Shown: positions 1 through 9,087, counted from the first letter of the stretch. The stretch: 64,000 nt of DNA from Pseudoruegeria sp039972875 (GCA_039972875.1 JBDWMA010000042.1:124001-188000); one strand, 5' to 3'. Notes: generated by a model not told the origin, from the sequence alone. Program-made: numbers and translations.

Positions 1-2
1 AC

Positions 3-209
3 CCAAATGGCGACAAAGTGCAAAACATCTCGTTACTTGCCCATGGCTATTTGGCAAACGATCATTACGCCCCCAATGATGGGGAAGCGACCGAAGTCAA
101 ATTTATGAACTTTGACGACATTCACAAAGCAAGTTTCGTATCAACGGAACTTCCAACGTTCTATCATTGGCAATCCTATAAGAAGACCGGGCAATTTCAG
201 ATTGTTTAA
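3..209 (+). CDS. C-terminal end of an unidentified protein (partial)
   Basis: The reading frame is open from the left edge and ends at a TAA at 207-209, so this is the 3' end of a gene that starts outside the window. About 69 residues are visible, including a GEATEVKFMNFDDI stretch and an aromatic-rich tail (FYHWQSYKK). The GEATE-type segment resembles what is sometimes seen in Nudix proteins, but too little is present to assign a family. An internal GTG at 18 is not needed as a start, because the frame runs in from upstream. Confidence 0.5.
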   Translation, partial: PNGDKVQNISLLAHGYLANDHYAPNDGEATEVKFMNFDDIHKASFVSTELPTFYHWQSYKKTGQFQIV

Positions 210-337
210 TCTATCCTCCAGTCAGCAAGGGAAATTGTAAATACAGGTGTACCTTGTGTCACGTCCGCTAGACAGCAGCCCACGGGATCCCCCAAAGTCA
301 GATAGTTATGACACGCAACAATGGGAATACGCCGCTC

Positions 338-946
338 TTAGGCTTCATCCTCTTTGTCGAGGCTATAGACCTGAAACAATTTGCTCTGGGTTAAGAAAAA
401 CGCGAATACGGCTGCTGTCAAACCAAAGGTTTTAAAGTTAACCCAAGCGTCGGTGCTCATCGTTCGCCAAATCACTTCATTGGTCACGGCTAAGGCGAAG
501 AAAAAGCCACAAAGACGCTTGGTCAAGATCATCCAGCCCTCTGGCTCCATCGGCATGGCATCCTCCATCACAGAACGCAAATAGCTTTCCCCGCGTAACA
601 GGCCGAACCCTAGAACCCCACCAAATAACATATAGATCATTGTTGGCTTCATCTTAAAGAAACGCTCATCATTGAACCAAACAGAAAGGCCACCAAAGAC
701 GACGACCAATACCGCCGTCACGATTTGCATTTTGGACAACTTACCAGTGAGCCACCACAACACCCCGGTAGACACCAGCAACAGCGGAATAAAGGAAGCC
801 GTTGCCACGATGAAACCGTCATATTCGGTACCACCAATGGTAAAGACTTCGTCTTTTAACCGGGCATATCCGATGAAAAACGCCACAATAGGGCCAAGCT
901 CAAGGAGCATTTTGACAAATGGGTTTATGGTTTTCACTTCGCTCAT
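338..946 (-). CDS. ispZ: Inner membrane-spanning protein YciB / septation protein IspZ
   Basis: Polytopic inner membrane protein of 202 residues. YciB/IspZ family members affect cell division and envelope integrity; the molecular function is not settled. The start is placed at the ATG at 946 (MSEVKTINPF), because the frame upstream (MVRWLL...) is the tail of the preceding gene's DNA and the family starts at the NPFVKMLLELGP segment. Family hallmarks seen are LELGPIVAFFIGY near the N-terminus, the FNDERFFKMKPTMIYMLFG segment (KxKPT) in the middle, and NEVIWRTMSTDAWVNFK near the C-terminus, with about five hydrophobic segments. It is the last gene of a minus-strand block ftsY-EamA-ispZ, 13 bases after the EamA gene, so it is probably co-transcribed. 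Confidence 0.93.
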   Translation of the reverse strand: MSEVKTINPFVKMLLELGPIVAFFIGYARLKDEVFTIGGTEYDGFIVATASFIPLLLVSTGVLWWLTGKLSKMQIVTAVLVVVFGGLSVWFNDERFFKMKPTMIYMLFGGVLGFGLLRGESYLRSVMEDAMPMEPEGWMILTKRLCGFFFALAVTNEVIWRTMSTDAWVNFKTFGLTAAVFAFFLTQSKLFQVYSLDKEDEA

Positions 947-959
947 TTTGTTTTCTTTC

Positions 960-1862
960 TTAGCCGCCCATCTCAACAACCACCGCACCAAGGGCGATTA
1001 AGCCCATGAGTGCCAATCGCCGTGGACCCACATTTTCTTTTAATACCAGCCAGCCGATTAAGGCAGCGAATAAAGTCGATGTTTCCCGCAGAACCGCGGC
1101 CTGACCGACCTGATCAATCCGAGTGGCCAACATGATGGACCCGAAACTGAAATAGGCAACAAAAGCGCCAATCATGCCGCGTTTAAATAAGGGGAATAAC
1201 GCCGGCGGATCCGGCATATGGGTCCACCGGTATGCGGCATAGATGGGCATCGCGATGCCATCAATAAAGAAGAACCATGCCAAAAAGGTAAAAGGATCCA
1301 ATGTCGCGCGAATACCGTAAGCGTCATAGGTCGTATACGCCGCAACGAACAACCCCGTGCAGACCGCAAAAAACAAGGCTTTCGGAAGGTTATCTCGATC
1401 TACAATGGTAAATTTCAGATTGTAGAGTGCAAACCCAAAAATGCCCGACAAAAGCAGACCAACACCCGTCCACTGCAGGGCTGTAAAACTCTCATGAAAC
1501 AGCAACCCCGCCCCGATAACGGCAAACAACGGACCAGTTCCCCGCACAACGGGATAAACTACGGTGTAAGCCCCGAGGGTATAGGTCTTGCCCTGTAGGA
1601 TTTTGTAGATCAGGTGAATGACAAAAGCACCCGCAAAGATTGGCCACATATGCGGCTCTGGCCACGGAACCACGAACAACGCGACCGGGGCCGCCATCGT
1701 CGCGTAACAAGCATCAATTGCGCCACGTGACAGCCAAGGATCGTGAATCCCTTTTTGCAAAGCCCCAAATATTGCATGAAGCAGGGCCGCAAATAACGCC
1801 AAGATGAGCGCCACTTGATGACCTGTCTCTGTTCCCGCTATGGAAATGATCCAATCACTCAT
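960..1862 (-). CDS. EamA/DMT-family transporter
   Basis: A 300-residue membrane protein with ten predicted hydrophobic helices arranged as two repeats, the layout of drug/metabolite transporters with two EamA domains. The first half ends with the ALQWTGVGLLLSGIFGFAL segment and the second with LVLKENVGPRRLALMG, each matching the typical EamA helix-pair ending (glycine-rich helix, short basic link). The substrate cannot be read from sequence. It lies between ftsY (73 bases upstream) and ispZ (13 bases downstream) on the same strand, an order I associate with Rhodobacterales. Confidence 0.88.
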   Translation of the reverse strand: MSDWIISIAGTETGHQVALILALFAALLHAIFGALQKGIHDPWLSRGAIDACYATMAAPVALFVVPWPEPHMWPIFAGAFVIHLIYKILQGKTYTLGAYTVVYPVVRGTGPLFAVIGAGLLFHESFTALQWTGVGLLLSGIFGFALYNLKFTIVDRDNLPKALFFAVCTGLFVAAYTTYDAYGIRATLDPFTFLAWFFFIDGIAMPIYAAYRWTHMPDPPALFPLFKRGMIGAFVAYFSFGSIMLATRIDQVGQAAVLRETSTLFAALIGWLVLKENVGPRRLALMGLIALGAVVVEMGG

Positions 1863-1935
1863 GCGGAGATTCCATCGGGAACAGCCGCAGGTATAGCGCG
1901 CGCGCCATCCCTCAGAATATGTTCACCAAACTGAA

Positions 1936-3069
1936 TTAGAGTGCCTCAGAACCGGTAAGGGCGCGTGCGTAATCCTCGGGATCAAAGGGGGCAAGATCAT
2001 CAATCTGCTCACCTACGCCAATTGCGTGGATCGGCAACCCAAATCGATCGGCCAGCGCAACCAAGACACCACCCCGAGCGGTACCGTCAAGTTTTGTCAT
2101 TACCAACCCGGAAACATCCGCCAATTTTTGAAAAGTTTCGACTTGGTTCAATGCGTTCTGCCCGGTTGTTGCATCCAAAACCAACAGCGTATTATGCGGT
2201 GCTGTTTCGTCTTTCTTGCGGATAACCCGAACGATCTTGGCAAGCTCCTCCATCAAATCAGCGCGATTTTGCAAGCGGCCTGCGGTATCGATCATTAAAA
2301 GATCTGCACCCTGTTCTTGTGCTTTGGTCATCGCATCAAAGGCCAGGCTTGCAGGATCACTGCCCTCTGGCGCGGTCAAAACTGGAACCCCTGCCCGTTC
2401 ACCCCACACTTGGAGCTGTTCAACGGCAGCGGCGCGGAAAGTATCCCCAGCGGCAATCACGACAGATTTTCCCGCCGCGCGAAATTGGCTAGCCAATTTA
2501 CCGATGGTCGTCGTTTTACCGGATCCATTTACCCCCACCACCAAAACGACTTGCGGGGTTTTGGGGTAAATTGGCATTGGCTTGGCCACCGGCTCCATGA
2601 CGCGCGCGATTTCGGCGGTCATGAGGTGTTTAATCTCTTCGGTGGAGAGCTTTTTGCCCATCCGACCTTCGGCCATATTGGCCGTTACACGCAGCGCGGT
2701 GTCGACACCCATATCTGCGGTAATTAGCAATTCTTCGAGGCTCTCGAGCATTTCGTCGTCAAGTTCACGGCGAACAACAGATGTCCCTTTGCCACCTAAA
2801 ATTCGACCAAACATGCCCGCAGAAGTGTCTTGAGGGGCCTGGGCCGGCGTCACAGGTGCCTGTGGAGATGACGTTACGCTCTCTGGCTCGGCTGTTTCAT
2901 CGCGTCCATGCGTGGGTTGTGGCAGATCTTGTTTGGGCTCCGAAGCAACAATCGGATCCGCAGAAATATCTTCAGCAGCACCGCCATCTTCGACAATCGC
3001 ATCGAGACCTTCCTCTAACTTTGAGGAAGATTTGAACATTTTGTTTTTGAGCTTCTTAAAGAAGGACAT
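1936..3069 (-). CDS. ftsY: Signal recognition particle receptor FtsY
   Basis: SRP receptor GTPase that docks the ribosome-Ffh complex at the membrane for co-translational insertion. Of 377 residues, the first ~100 form a charged, acidic, proline-rich A domain starting with a basic amphipathic MSFFKKLKNKMFK tip suited to membrane contact. The NG domain follows, with G1 GVNGSGKTTTIGKLA, the insertion-box segment DTFRAAAVEQL, G3 DTAGRLQNR, and TKLDGTARGG as the G4 motif. The length is typical for alphaproteobacterial FtsY. It is the first gene of the minus-strand block with EamA and ispZ, and a kinase-like gene diverges from it. Confidence 0.97.
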   Translation of the reverse strand: MSFFKKLKNKMFKSSSKLEEGLDAIVEDGGAAEDISADPIVASEPKQDLPQPTHGRDETAEPESVTSSPQAPVTPAQAPQDTSAGMFGRILGGKGTSVVRRELDDEMLESLEELLITADMGVDTALRVTANMAEGRMGKKLSTEEIKHLMTAEIARVMEPVAKPMPIYPKTPQVVLVVGVNGSGKTTTIGKLASQFRAAGKSVVIAAGDTFRAAAVEQLQVWGERAGVPVLTAPEGSDPASLAFDAMTKAQEQGADLLMIDTAGRLQNRADLMEELAKIVRVIRKKDETAPHNTLLVLDATTGQNALNQVETFQKLADVSGLVMTKLDGTARGGVLVALADRFGLPIHAIGVGEQIDDLAPFDPEDYARALTGSEAL

Positions 3070-3151
3070 GGCAGCACCTCTATATCACCCTTCCCACCTA
3101 AGGGAGGCCGTCCCCAGATGGAAGAGCAAACCCCAATTAGCGCTGGTTCAG

Positions 3152-3160
3152 TGGTATAAT
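3152..3160 (+). promoter_or_regulatory. Extended -10 promoter for the kinase-like gene
   Basis: TGG immediately followed by a perfect TATAAT (3155-3160) makes an extended -10 element in the ftsY/kinase intergenic region, about 75 bases before the kinase ATG at 3235. I see no good -35 hexamer at 16-18 bases, which fits the extended -10 class. Predicted start of transcription is near 3167. Confidence 0.5.
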
Positions 3161-3234
3161 TCCGTCATATTGAGCCCTGTATTCGTCTAACAATTTGACG
3201 GGTAGATAGTTTGAATGATTTTTTTGGCGAGCAG

Positions 3235-3987
3235 ATGACAAATCACACCACAGATATTGAGGCCGCGATACAAACGCATCTGACCCAGACCAATACAAGG
3301 ATCAGCCAAATCAACGCCAATGGACAACATGTTTGGATAAAGCGGAATGTCCCGGAACGTCTGCGTCGCCGGCTGTTTAAGGGCAATACGAGCAAAGCCT
3401 TTGAGGCAGAGCGGACCGCAATCCACACATTGCAAACAATTGGAGCACCTGTCCCTCATATATTGGCTGAAGGTCATGATTTCATGGCTTTTTCTGACAG
3501 CGGCCAAACCCTCCACGAAATGTTACGCCGCCGACACGGTACACAAGCCGAGCGTGTTATCGCATTCGAGGCAGCTGGTAAGGCACTGGCAAAATTGCAC
3601 AATAGTGGATATAGTCATGGGCGTCCAGCAGTCCGGGATATGTGCTGGAAAGACGGGTGCGTTACGTTTTTGGACTTGGAACGATACTCACCACGGCGCA
3701 ACACAGCGAAGGGGCATCGCAACGACCTGATTATTTTCGTCTATAGTCTATTTTCCTGTGCAGGTGAGGATACACCAGAGGCGCAAATCGCCTGCCAAGC
3801 CTACCGAGACAGTGATGAATATGGTCATTGGAATGCTGCGGCTTTGTTGTGCTCTCGGATGGGATTTCTTGATTGGACGACCCGCCCACTTCAAAAGAGA
3901 AAGGGTAAAAAATCATGGGAATTCAAAGCAATACCCTTAACTTTTCAAGCATTCAGAAGAGGTTTATCCACGCAATCCATAGAATAA
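3235..3987 (+). CDS. Kinase-like protein (WaaP/BUD32-type fold)
   Basis: Predicted small protein-kinase-fold enzyme of 250 residues. Visible kinase landmarks are a lysine in VWIKRNV (strand beta3 equivalent), a glutamate-bearing FEAERTAIHTL helix, LHNSGYSHGRPAVRDMCW (catalytic-loop region with HG and downstream RD) and FLDLERYS in the place of DFG (metal-binding D). This pattern is closest to lipopolysaccharide kinase (WaaP/Kdo kinase) and BUD32-like families; the substrate is unknown. A TTG start at 3211 would add eight residues, but I prefer the ATG at 3235. Its 3' end overlaps the convergent lysoplasmalogenase gene by 24 bases. Confidence 0.65.
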   Translation: MTNHTTDIEAAIQTHLTQTNTRISQINANGQHVWIKRNVPERLRRRLFKGNTSKAFEAERTAIHTLQTIGAPVPHILAEGHDFMAFSDSGQTLHEMLRRRHGTQAERVIAFEAAGKALAKLHNSGYSHGRPAVRDMCWKDGCVTFLDLERYSPRRNTAKGHRNDLIIFVYSLFSCAGEDTPEAQIACQAYRDSDEYGHWNAAALLCSRMGFLDWTTRPLQKRKGKKSWEFKAIPLTFQAFRRGLSTQSIE

Positions 3988-4575
3988 AAGAACCTGCGCA
4001 ATCACATAGGTGATCCAGATGAGTCCGCTCATGATAAAGGTTTCCAGTTTAAAACGGAATTTTTCTATCGCGATCAAACTGTCGCTGAGCAGGAAAAACC
4101 CAGCGCCCAGAATTGCAATTCCATAGGTCGACGGCAGCGACACAGCAACAGCCCCCATCGCGCCAATGATTATCACATATATCCGAATGGGAAATTGTAA
4201 GCGGTCCGTATACGGGTGAAGCCAAAGCTCTGTAGAGAGACCCAACAAAAGGACGATCCCAACAGGCAAAACCGAAAAAACTGGTGCGAGCGTCAACATA
4301 ACAAAAATGTATCCGATATGCGCCATCGCAAAAGCAATCATACCAAGTAGAAAACTTTTGTCGCCCGATCTAGAGAGCGCCCAATCCCCTAGGGCCGAGC
4401 ATGTCAACGCAGCCAGTAGCCAAATAGGGGCATCAGATAATACGCCTGCCAGTATCAGCCCAACCACGGGAAGCGTTTTGTTGAAAGATCGGCTGTAGGA
4501 ATACGGCGCATTAACGCGCGGCAGATAGATCAGGGCCAGCCCGATGCTGGCCCAAATCAACAGATAAACAAACAT
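3964..4575 (-). CDS. YhhN/TMEM86-family membrane protein (lysoplasmalogenase-like)
   Basis: A 203-residue protein with about eight hydrophobic helices. The family (YhhN/TMEM86) has lysoplasmalogenase members that hydrolyse the vinyl ether of lysoplasmalogen, with conserved acidic residues inside the membrane. The matching motifs are CSALGDWALS in helix 3 and LLSDSLIAIEKF near the C-terminus. Its ATG (4573-4575) overlaps the stop of the upstream NuoEF-like gene (TAATG), so the two are translationally coupled. The functional link between them is not obvious. Confidence 0.8.
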   Translation of the reverse strand: MFVYLLIWASIGLALIYLPRVNAPYSYSRSFNKTLPVVGLILAGVLSDAPIWLLAALTCSALGDWALSRSGDKSFLLGMIAFAMAHIGYIFVMLTLAPVFSVLPVGIVLLLGLSTELWLHPYTDRLQFPIRIYVIIIGAMGAVAVSLPSTYGIAILGAGFFLLSDSLIAIEKFRFKLETFIMSGLIWITYVIAQVLLFYGLRG

Positions 4576-6260
4576 TACACTTCGTCAGGGAAATGCTTAA
4601 TCACCAACCGGATTGGATTGGGAGCCGCCTGTCCCAACCCACAAATCGACGCATCAACCATCGTGTCGCAGATTTCTTCTAACAATGGTTGATCCCAAGT
4701 TGGTGCCTGCATCAATTTGACGGCTTTTTCGCAGCCAACCCGACATGGGGTGCACTGACCGCAGCTCTCGTCCTCAAAAAACCGCAGCATATTAAGTGCA
4801 GCATTTTTGGCGGAATCCTGATCTGAAAGCACAACCACGGCAGCGGACCCAATAAAGGTTCCATGAGGTTGCAAAGTATCAAAATCCATCGGGATATCGT
4901 TCATATGAGCTGGCAACAGACCAGAGGATGGGCCACCGGGTTGATAGGCGTAAAATATGTGGCCCTCTTGCATGCCGCCCGCCGCCGCGATGATATCTGT
5001 GATCGTTGACCCTGCGGGTAACAAATGCACACCTGGGTTTTGAACTCTTCCAGAGACCGAAAAACTGCGTACCCCTTTGCGGTCATTCTTTTCAACCGAT
5101 GACAGAATTTCAGGGCCTTCTCTCGAAATCCGGGCAACCCACAACAGAGTTTCCACATTGTGAACCAAGGTCGGGCGATTAAAAATCCCAACCTGCGCTA
5201 CAAATGGCGGTCGGTGACGCGGGATGCCACGCTTCCCTTCGATGGACTCAATCATTGCGCTTTCTTCGCCGCAAATATAGGCCCCAGCACCGCGCCGCAA
5301 TTCAATGTAGCCCTTTTCAACGATACCGGCATTTTCCAGCGCGGTGATCTCTTGGTTTAGAATTTCAAGGACCGCAGGGTATTCATCGCGCATATAGATA
5401 AAGCAGGTATCGGCCTCAATGACCCAAGCCGCGATCAACATGCCCTCAAGAAAAAGATGCGGTGTACGTTCGAGATAATAGCGATCTTTGAAGGTTCCGG
5501 GTTCACCCTCATCTCCGTTTACAGCCAAGTAACGCGTGCCTTCGTTTGCGCGCACAAACCCCCACTTACGACCCGATGGGAACCCCGCCCCACCTAGCCC
5601 GCGCAGGCCGGATGACAGAATAGACTCTTGTAGAGTTTCCCAATTCCCATTGGCTCGCAGATCTTTCAAGGTCGCATAACCGCCTCCGTCCACATAGGTT
5701 GCAAACGCCTCATAGGTTGGAATGTGCACATGGGTGTCATCAGCAGCTATTGCAGCCTCAACCTTATCGACCGTTGCATGGTCGATATGATTGTGCCCGA
5801 TTTCCAGAACTGGCGCAGTATCGCAACGGCCCATGCAAGGCGCACGTAACACACGCACGTTTTCTGGGTTTAGACCTGTTTCCAATGCCTGACGCAGCTG
5901 TGCTGCCCCAGCCATTTCACAGGAAAGGCTATCACAAACACGAATGGTCAGCGCAGGTGGTTGGGCATCCCCCTCTTTCAACACGTCAAAATGTGCATAA
6001 AAACTGGCGACTTCATAGATTTCAGCCTGACCAAGCCGCATTTCCTCTGCCAAGGCCCTAAGGTGGGCAGCTGACAGGCATCCAAACTTGTCCTGAATCA
6101 GGTGCAAATACTCAATCAGAAGGTCTCGCCGCCGTTCCTGATCCCCCAGCAACAGGCGGACCTCTTCCCAGGCTTGATCATCCAACTGGCGTCCTTTTGG
6201 GGTTTTACGCCCCTTCCCCCGACCTGATTTCCAAATACCGGGCTTGTCATCCAACGCCAT
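4575..6260 (-). CDS. NuoE-NuoF fusion flavoprotein (NAD-dependent formate dehydrogenase beta-subunit type)
   Basis: A 561-residue diaphorase unit that would bind FMN, NAD(H) and Fe-S clusters. Residues ~30-165 are a NuoE-like thioredoxin-fold domain with a [2Fe-2S] site (Cys109, Cys114, Cys142, Cys146). The rest is NuoF-like: RGLGGAGFPSGRKWG (NADH/FMN-binding loop), NGDEGEPGTFKDR, GAYICGEESAMIESIEGKRG, an SLBB segment, and a C-terminal N3-type cluster ESCGQCTPCRVG plus a further cysteine in ASICGLG. The same fusion occurs in FdsB-type subunits of soluble NAD-dependent formate dehydrogenases in this group. No alpha subunit (molybdopterin protein) or FdsD lies nearby. An orphan diaphorase or a hydrogenase-type module cannot be excluded. 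Confidence 0.85.
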   Translation of the reverse strand: MALDDKPGIWKSGRGKGRKTPKGRQLDDQAWEEVRLLLGDQERRRDLLIEYLHLIQDKFGCLSAAHLRALAEEMRLGQAEIYEVASFYAHFDVLKEGDAQPPALTIRVCDSLSCEMAGAAQLRQALETGLNPENVRVLRAPCMGRCDTAPVLEIGHNHIDHATVDKVEAAIAADDTHVHIPTYEAFATYVDGGGYATLKDLRANGNWETLQESILSSGLRGLGGAGFPSGRKWGFVRANEGTRYLAVNGDEGEPGTFKDRYYLERTPHLFLEGMLIAAWVIEADTCFIYMRDEYPAVLEILNQEITALENAGIVEKGYIELRRGAGAYICGEESAMIESIEGKRGIPRHRPPFVAQVGIFNRPTLVHNVETLLWVARISREGPEILSSVEKNDRKGVRSFSVSGRVQNPGVHLLPAGSTITDIIAAAGGMQEGHIFYAYQPGGPSSGLLPAHMNDIPMDFDTLQPHGTFIGSAAVVVLSDQDSAKNAALNMLRFFEDESCGQCTPCRVGCEKAVKLMQAPTWDQPLLEEICDTMVDASICGLGQAAPNPIRLVIKHFPDEV

Positions 6261-6443
6261 TGCCGCCTCCTGTTTCCCTCTTATCCAAAACTCTATCGGA
6301 AAAAGAGAAATCTTTACGACGACAAAAGCGACACTTTACGCGCAAATCTTCACGCGAAACAAAAATATTAAGGACGTGAATTTCGTATGAGTTACAACGT
6401 GTCTCTGATGGCGACCGTGAACCAGAAATGCTAGAGACGATTT

Positions 6444-7487
6444 ATGCCACCCAGACAGATGTTTTTCACCTTTGCAACCGGCCTTCCTGTGGGTTTGCTC
6501 TTCACCGCCTCTCTGATCGGAGGGTGCTGGATTTTGATCGCATTGGCATATCTAACTGTGTTCGCAGCTCTGCTGGATGTGCTTATGGCCAAGTCTGTCG
6601 TCTCCAATGCTGCAGACAAGGAATTTCCTGCATCCGATTTTTTACTCGCGGGCCTTGGCATTGCCCATTTCGCCCTGTTGGCAACTGTGATCAACCGGTT
6701 AAGTGATGGCACCACCCATTCCGCAATCGAGGGAGTCGGCCTTTGGTTCGCTCATGTGCTGTTCCTCGGACAAATTAGCAATGCCAATGCCCATGAGTTG
6801 ATACACCGGCCCCAAAGGGCATTGTTTCAGCTGGGGAAATGGACATACATATCGTTGCTGTTTGGGCATCACACCTCGGCGCATCGCTTGGTTCATCATA
6901 AATGGGTCGGTAGCCGTCAGGACCCAAACACCCCACGATTGGGGGACAGTTTCTATCGTTTTGCCTATCGCGCATGGATCGGATCTTTTCGCAAAGGCCT
7001 CGAACAAGAAAACCAGCTCAGAAGGCGCGCATCCCATCAACCTTCTGTTTTTACACATCCCTATCTGCACTATTGTCTGGGTGGATTACTGTTCTGTGCG
7101 ATCGCTTGCTTCATCGGCGGATTAATCGGATTGCTCATATACGTGCCGATGGTGTTTTGGGCACAGATGCAGCTTTTGCAAACTGATTATGTCCAACACT
7201 ACGGCCTACAACGCAAAACGGATAACGCTGGAAAACTCGAACATGTTCAGCCCCAGCATTCTTGGAACAGCCCGCATTGGTTCAGCGGCGTGCTTATTCT
7301 GCATGCGCCCCGCCACTCTGATCACCACATGCATCCATCGACACCTTACCCAAATTTGAAGCTGTCACAGGAGATGCCAATGCTGCCCTATAGCATGCCC
7401 TTCATGGCAGTTATTGCGCTCTTTCCAGTTAAATTTCAGTCGCTTATGGATCCTTTAGTACAAAAATGGCGCGCGCCCTCGGATTAG
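6444..7487 (+). CDS. alkB: AlkB-type membrane di-iron alkane 1-monooxygenase
   Basis: Integral membrane non-haem di-iron hydroxylase of 347 residues. The histidine boxes of the AlkB/fatty acid desaturase superfamily are all present: NANAHELIHR, HHTSAHRLVHHKWVG, the YVQHYGLQR segment and LHAPRHSDHHMHP. The last two are diagnostic of AlkB (terminal alkane hydroxylase) rather than of desaturases. Four or more hydrophobic helices surround them. Expected reaction: O2-dependent terminal hydroxylation of medium-chain alkanes or related acyl chains, with electrons from a rubredoxin or ferredoxin. No rubredoxin gene is adjacent. It diverges from the NuoEF-like gene. Confidence 0.85.
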   Translation: MPPRQMFFTFATGLPVGLLFTASLIGGCWILIALAYLTVFAALLDVLMAKSVVSNAADKEFPASDFLLAGLGIAHFALLATVINRLSDGTTHSAIEGVGLWFAHVLFLGQISNANAHELIHRPQRALFQLGKWTYISLLFGHHTSAHRLVHHKWVGSRQDPNTPRLGDSFYRFAYRAWIGSFRKGLEQENQLRRRASHQPSVFTHPYLHYCLGGLLFCAIACFIGGLIGLLIYVPMVFWAQMQLLQTDYVQHYGLQRKTDNAGKLEHVQPQHSWNSPHWFSGVLILHAPRHSDHHMHPSTPYPNLKLSQEMPMLPYSMPFMAVIALFPVKFQSLMDPLVQKWRAPSD

Positions 7488-7536
7488 ACCTAAAATTTCC
7501 CTCGCCTAACCTTTGCGCCTCTGCGAAACTTACCCC

Positions 7537-7935
7537 ATGAAACGATTTATGTTCGCCGCTGTCTTCTTTGTTTTACCGATCACGGGTTTCGCACAAGAAG
7601 CCCTTAGCCCAGATGCTTTTGATCGTTATACCAGAGGAAAAACTATATTCTTCAATCTTTTGGGCACGGAATTTGGCGCAGAACAATATTTCCCAAACCG
7701 ACGTGTAATTTGGGCTTATGCAGATGGTACATGCATTGATGGGCAATGGTATGTCGAACAGGAGCAAATCTGTTTTGTCTATGATGGACAAATCGAACCG
7801 CAATGCTGGTCTTTCTTTCTTCAAGGCGGGCGATTAAAGGCCTTGTTTGAAAATGACCCCGAACAAACAACACTTTATGAATTGCGCAAAACCGAGGGCC
7901 CTTTGATCTGCCCTGGCCCGAATGTTGGCGTGTAG
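7537..7935 (+). CDS. Small secreted protein, function unknown
   Basis: A 132-residue protein with a clear Sec signal peptide (MKRFMFAAVFFVLPITGFAQ, cleavage after AQ or FA). The start is the ATG at 7537; a TTG at 7513 would spoil the signal peptide. The mature part has four cysteines in a layout of DGTCIDGQW-x-V ... CF-Y ... CW, suggesting disulfides and a small beta-rich domain. A second small secreted protein in this window (53447-53794) has a similar G-x-W-x-V ... C ... C layout. I do not recognise a named family. Confidence 0.7.
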   Translation: MKRFMFAAVFFVLPITGFAQEALSPDAFDRYTRGKTIFFNLLGTEFGAEQYFPNRRVIWAYADGTCIDGQWYVEQEQICFVYDGQIEPQCWSFFLQGGRLKALFENDPEQTTLYELRKTEGPLICPGPNVGV

Positions 7936-7965
7936 AAACGCCCCGGCACAGGGACGTTTCCTTTT
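7935..7965 (+). terminator. Intrinsic terminator after the small secreted protein
   Basis: Arms GAAACGCCCC (7935-7944) and GGGACGTTTC (7951-7960) form a stem with one mismatch and a six-base loop, followed by CTTTT on the plus strand. It sits between the small secreted protein gene and the convergent hppD. Confidence 0.65.
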
Positions 7966-7978
7966 AAAAGAACATAAC

Positions 7979-9076
7979 TTAACTGGCTTCGCTCAACTCA
8001 CCATTGTCGATTTGTTCTTGTTCTATGGATTCAAACAACGCTTTAAAATTACCCTCGCCAAAACCATCATCCCCCTTACGTTGAATAAATTCAAAGAAGA
8101 TCGGGCCGATTACTGTTTTTGAAAAAATTTGCAGCAGGATTTTGGTCTCCCCACCGTCGATGACACCCTCTCCATCGATAAGGATGCCGTGTTTTTGCAT
8201 CCGCTCCAGGGGTTCATCGTGATCGGTGACCCGCGTTTTGCTTAGTTCGTAATAGGTTGGAGGCGGACCGGGCATAAACCGCAAACCTCGGTCAAAGATC
8301 TCATCAGTTGCATCGTATAAAGACTCTGAACCGACCGCGATATGTTGGATACCCTCACCCTTGTATTTTTTGAGGTAGGCAACAATCTGACCGGTCTCAC
8401 CACGATCCTCATTGATTGGAATACGGATTCGTCCACAAGGTGAGGTCAATGCGCGGCTAAGCAACCCGGTAAATTTCCCCTCGATATCGAAAAATCGGAT
8501 TTCTTTGAAATTGAACAAATCCCCATAGAAATTGAACCATACGTCCATGTTTCCCTTGAACACATTATGGGTCAGATGATCGAGGTAATAGAATCCTACG
8601 CCGTCTGGGTGGGCGTTGGTGGTCCAATTAAACTCCTCATTATAGGGGCTAGTGTCAAAATACTGATCAATGAAATAGATCAAGGATCCGCCAATCCCGA
8701 CGATCGCTGGGACATCCATGGATTTTCCGGGGCCATCAAAAGGCTTTGCCCCTTTGGCCACCGCATGATCATATGCATGCTGCGCATCCACGACACGCCA
8801 TGCCATCGCCGAAGCACAAGGCCCATGCTCCCGCGCAAACGACGCAGCATGTGATCCGGGCTCCATGTTTAACACATAAGTGATATCGCCTTGTTGATAG
8901 AGCTCTATCGCTTTGGTCTTATGGTTGGCCACATGGATGTAACCCATTTTATCAAATAAGTCCCGAAGATCTTGTGGCTCTGGATGGCAGAACTCGACAA
9001 ATTCAAACCCATCGGTCCCTGCAGGGTTATCTTCGGAAATGATCGCCCGCGGGGCATTATGTGGAAACGGACCCAT
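7979..9076 (-). CDS. hppD: 4-hydroxyphenylpyruvate dioxygenase
   Basis: Fe(II) enzyme of tyrosine catabolism that converts 4-hydroxyphenylpyruvate, with O2, to homogentisate and CO2. At 365 residues it has the two-VOC-domain layout of bacterial HppD. The iron ligands are predicted as His167 (DHLTHNV), His245 (GIQHIAVGS) and Glu329 (IFFEFIQRKGD); the C-terminal GFGEGNFKALFESIE helix that closes the active site is intact. An Lrp/AsnC regulator gene diverges from it, with a 13-base-spaced direct repeat between them. The downstream homogentisate pathway genes are not in the window. Confidence 0.96.
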   Translation of the reverse strand: MGPFPHNAPRAIISEDNPAGTDGFEFVEFCHPEPQDLRDLFDKMGYIHVANHKTKAIELYQQGDITYVLNMEPGSHAASFAREHGPCASAMAWRVVDAQHAYDHAVAKGAKPFDGPGKSMDVPAIVGIGGSLIYFIDQYFDTSPYNEEFNWTTNAHPDGVGFYYLDHLTHNVFKGNMDVWFNFYGDLFNFKEIRFFDIEGKFTGLLSRALTSPCGRIRIPINEDRGETGQIVAYLKKYKGEGIQHIAVGSESLYDATDEIFDRGLRFMPGPPPTYYELSKTRVTDHDEPLERMQKHGILIDGEGVIDGGETKILLQIFSKTVIGPIFFEFIQRKGDDGFGEGNFKALFESIEQEQIDNGELSEAS

Positions 9077-9087
9077 GTCACTACTCC

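Noticed and set aside
3187..3516. Minus-strand frame of 109 codons opposite the kinase-like gene
   Set aside because: Overlaps a gene with clear kinase motifs and has none of its own.
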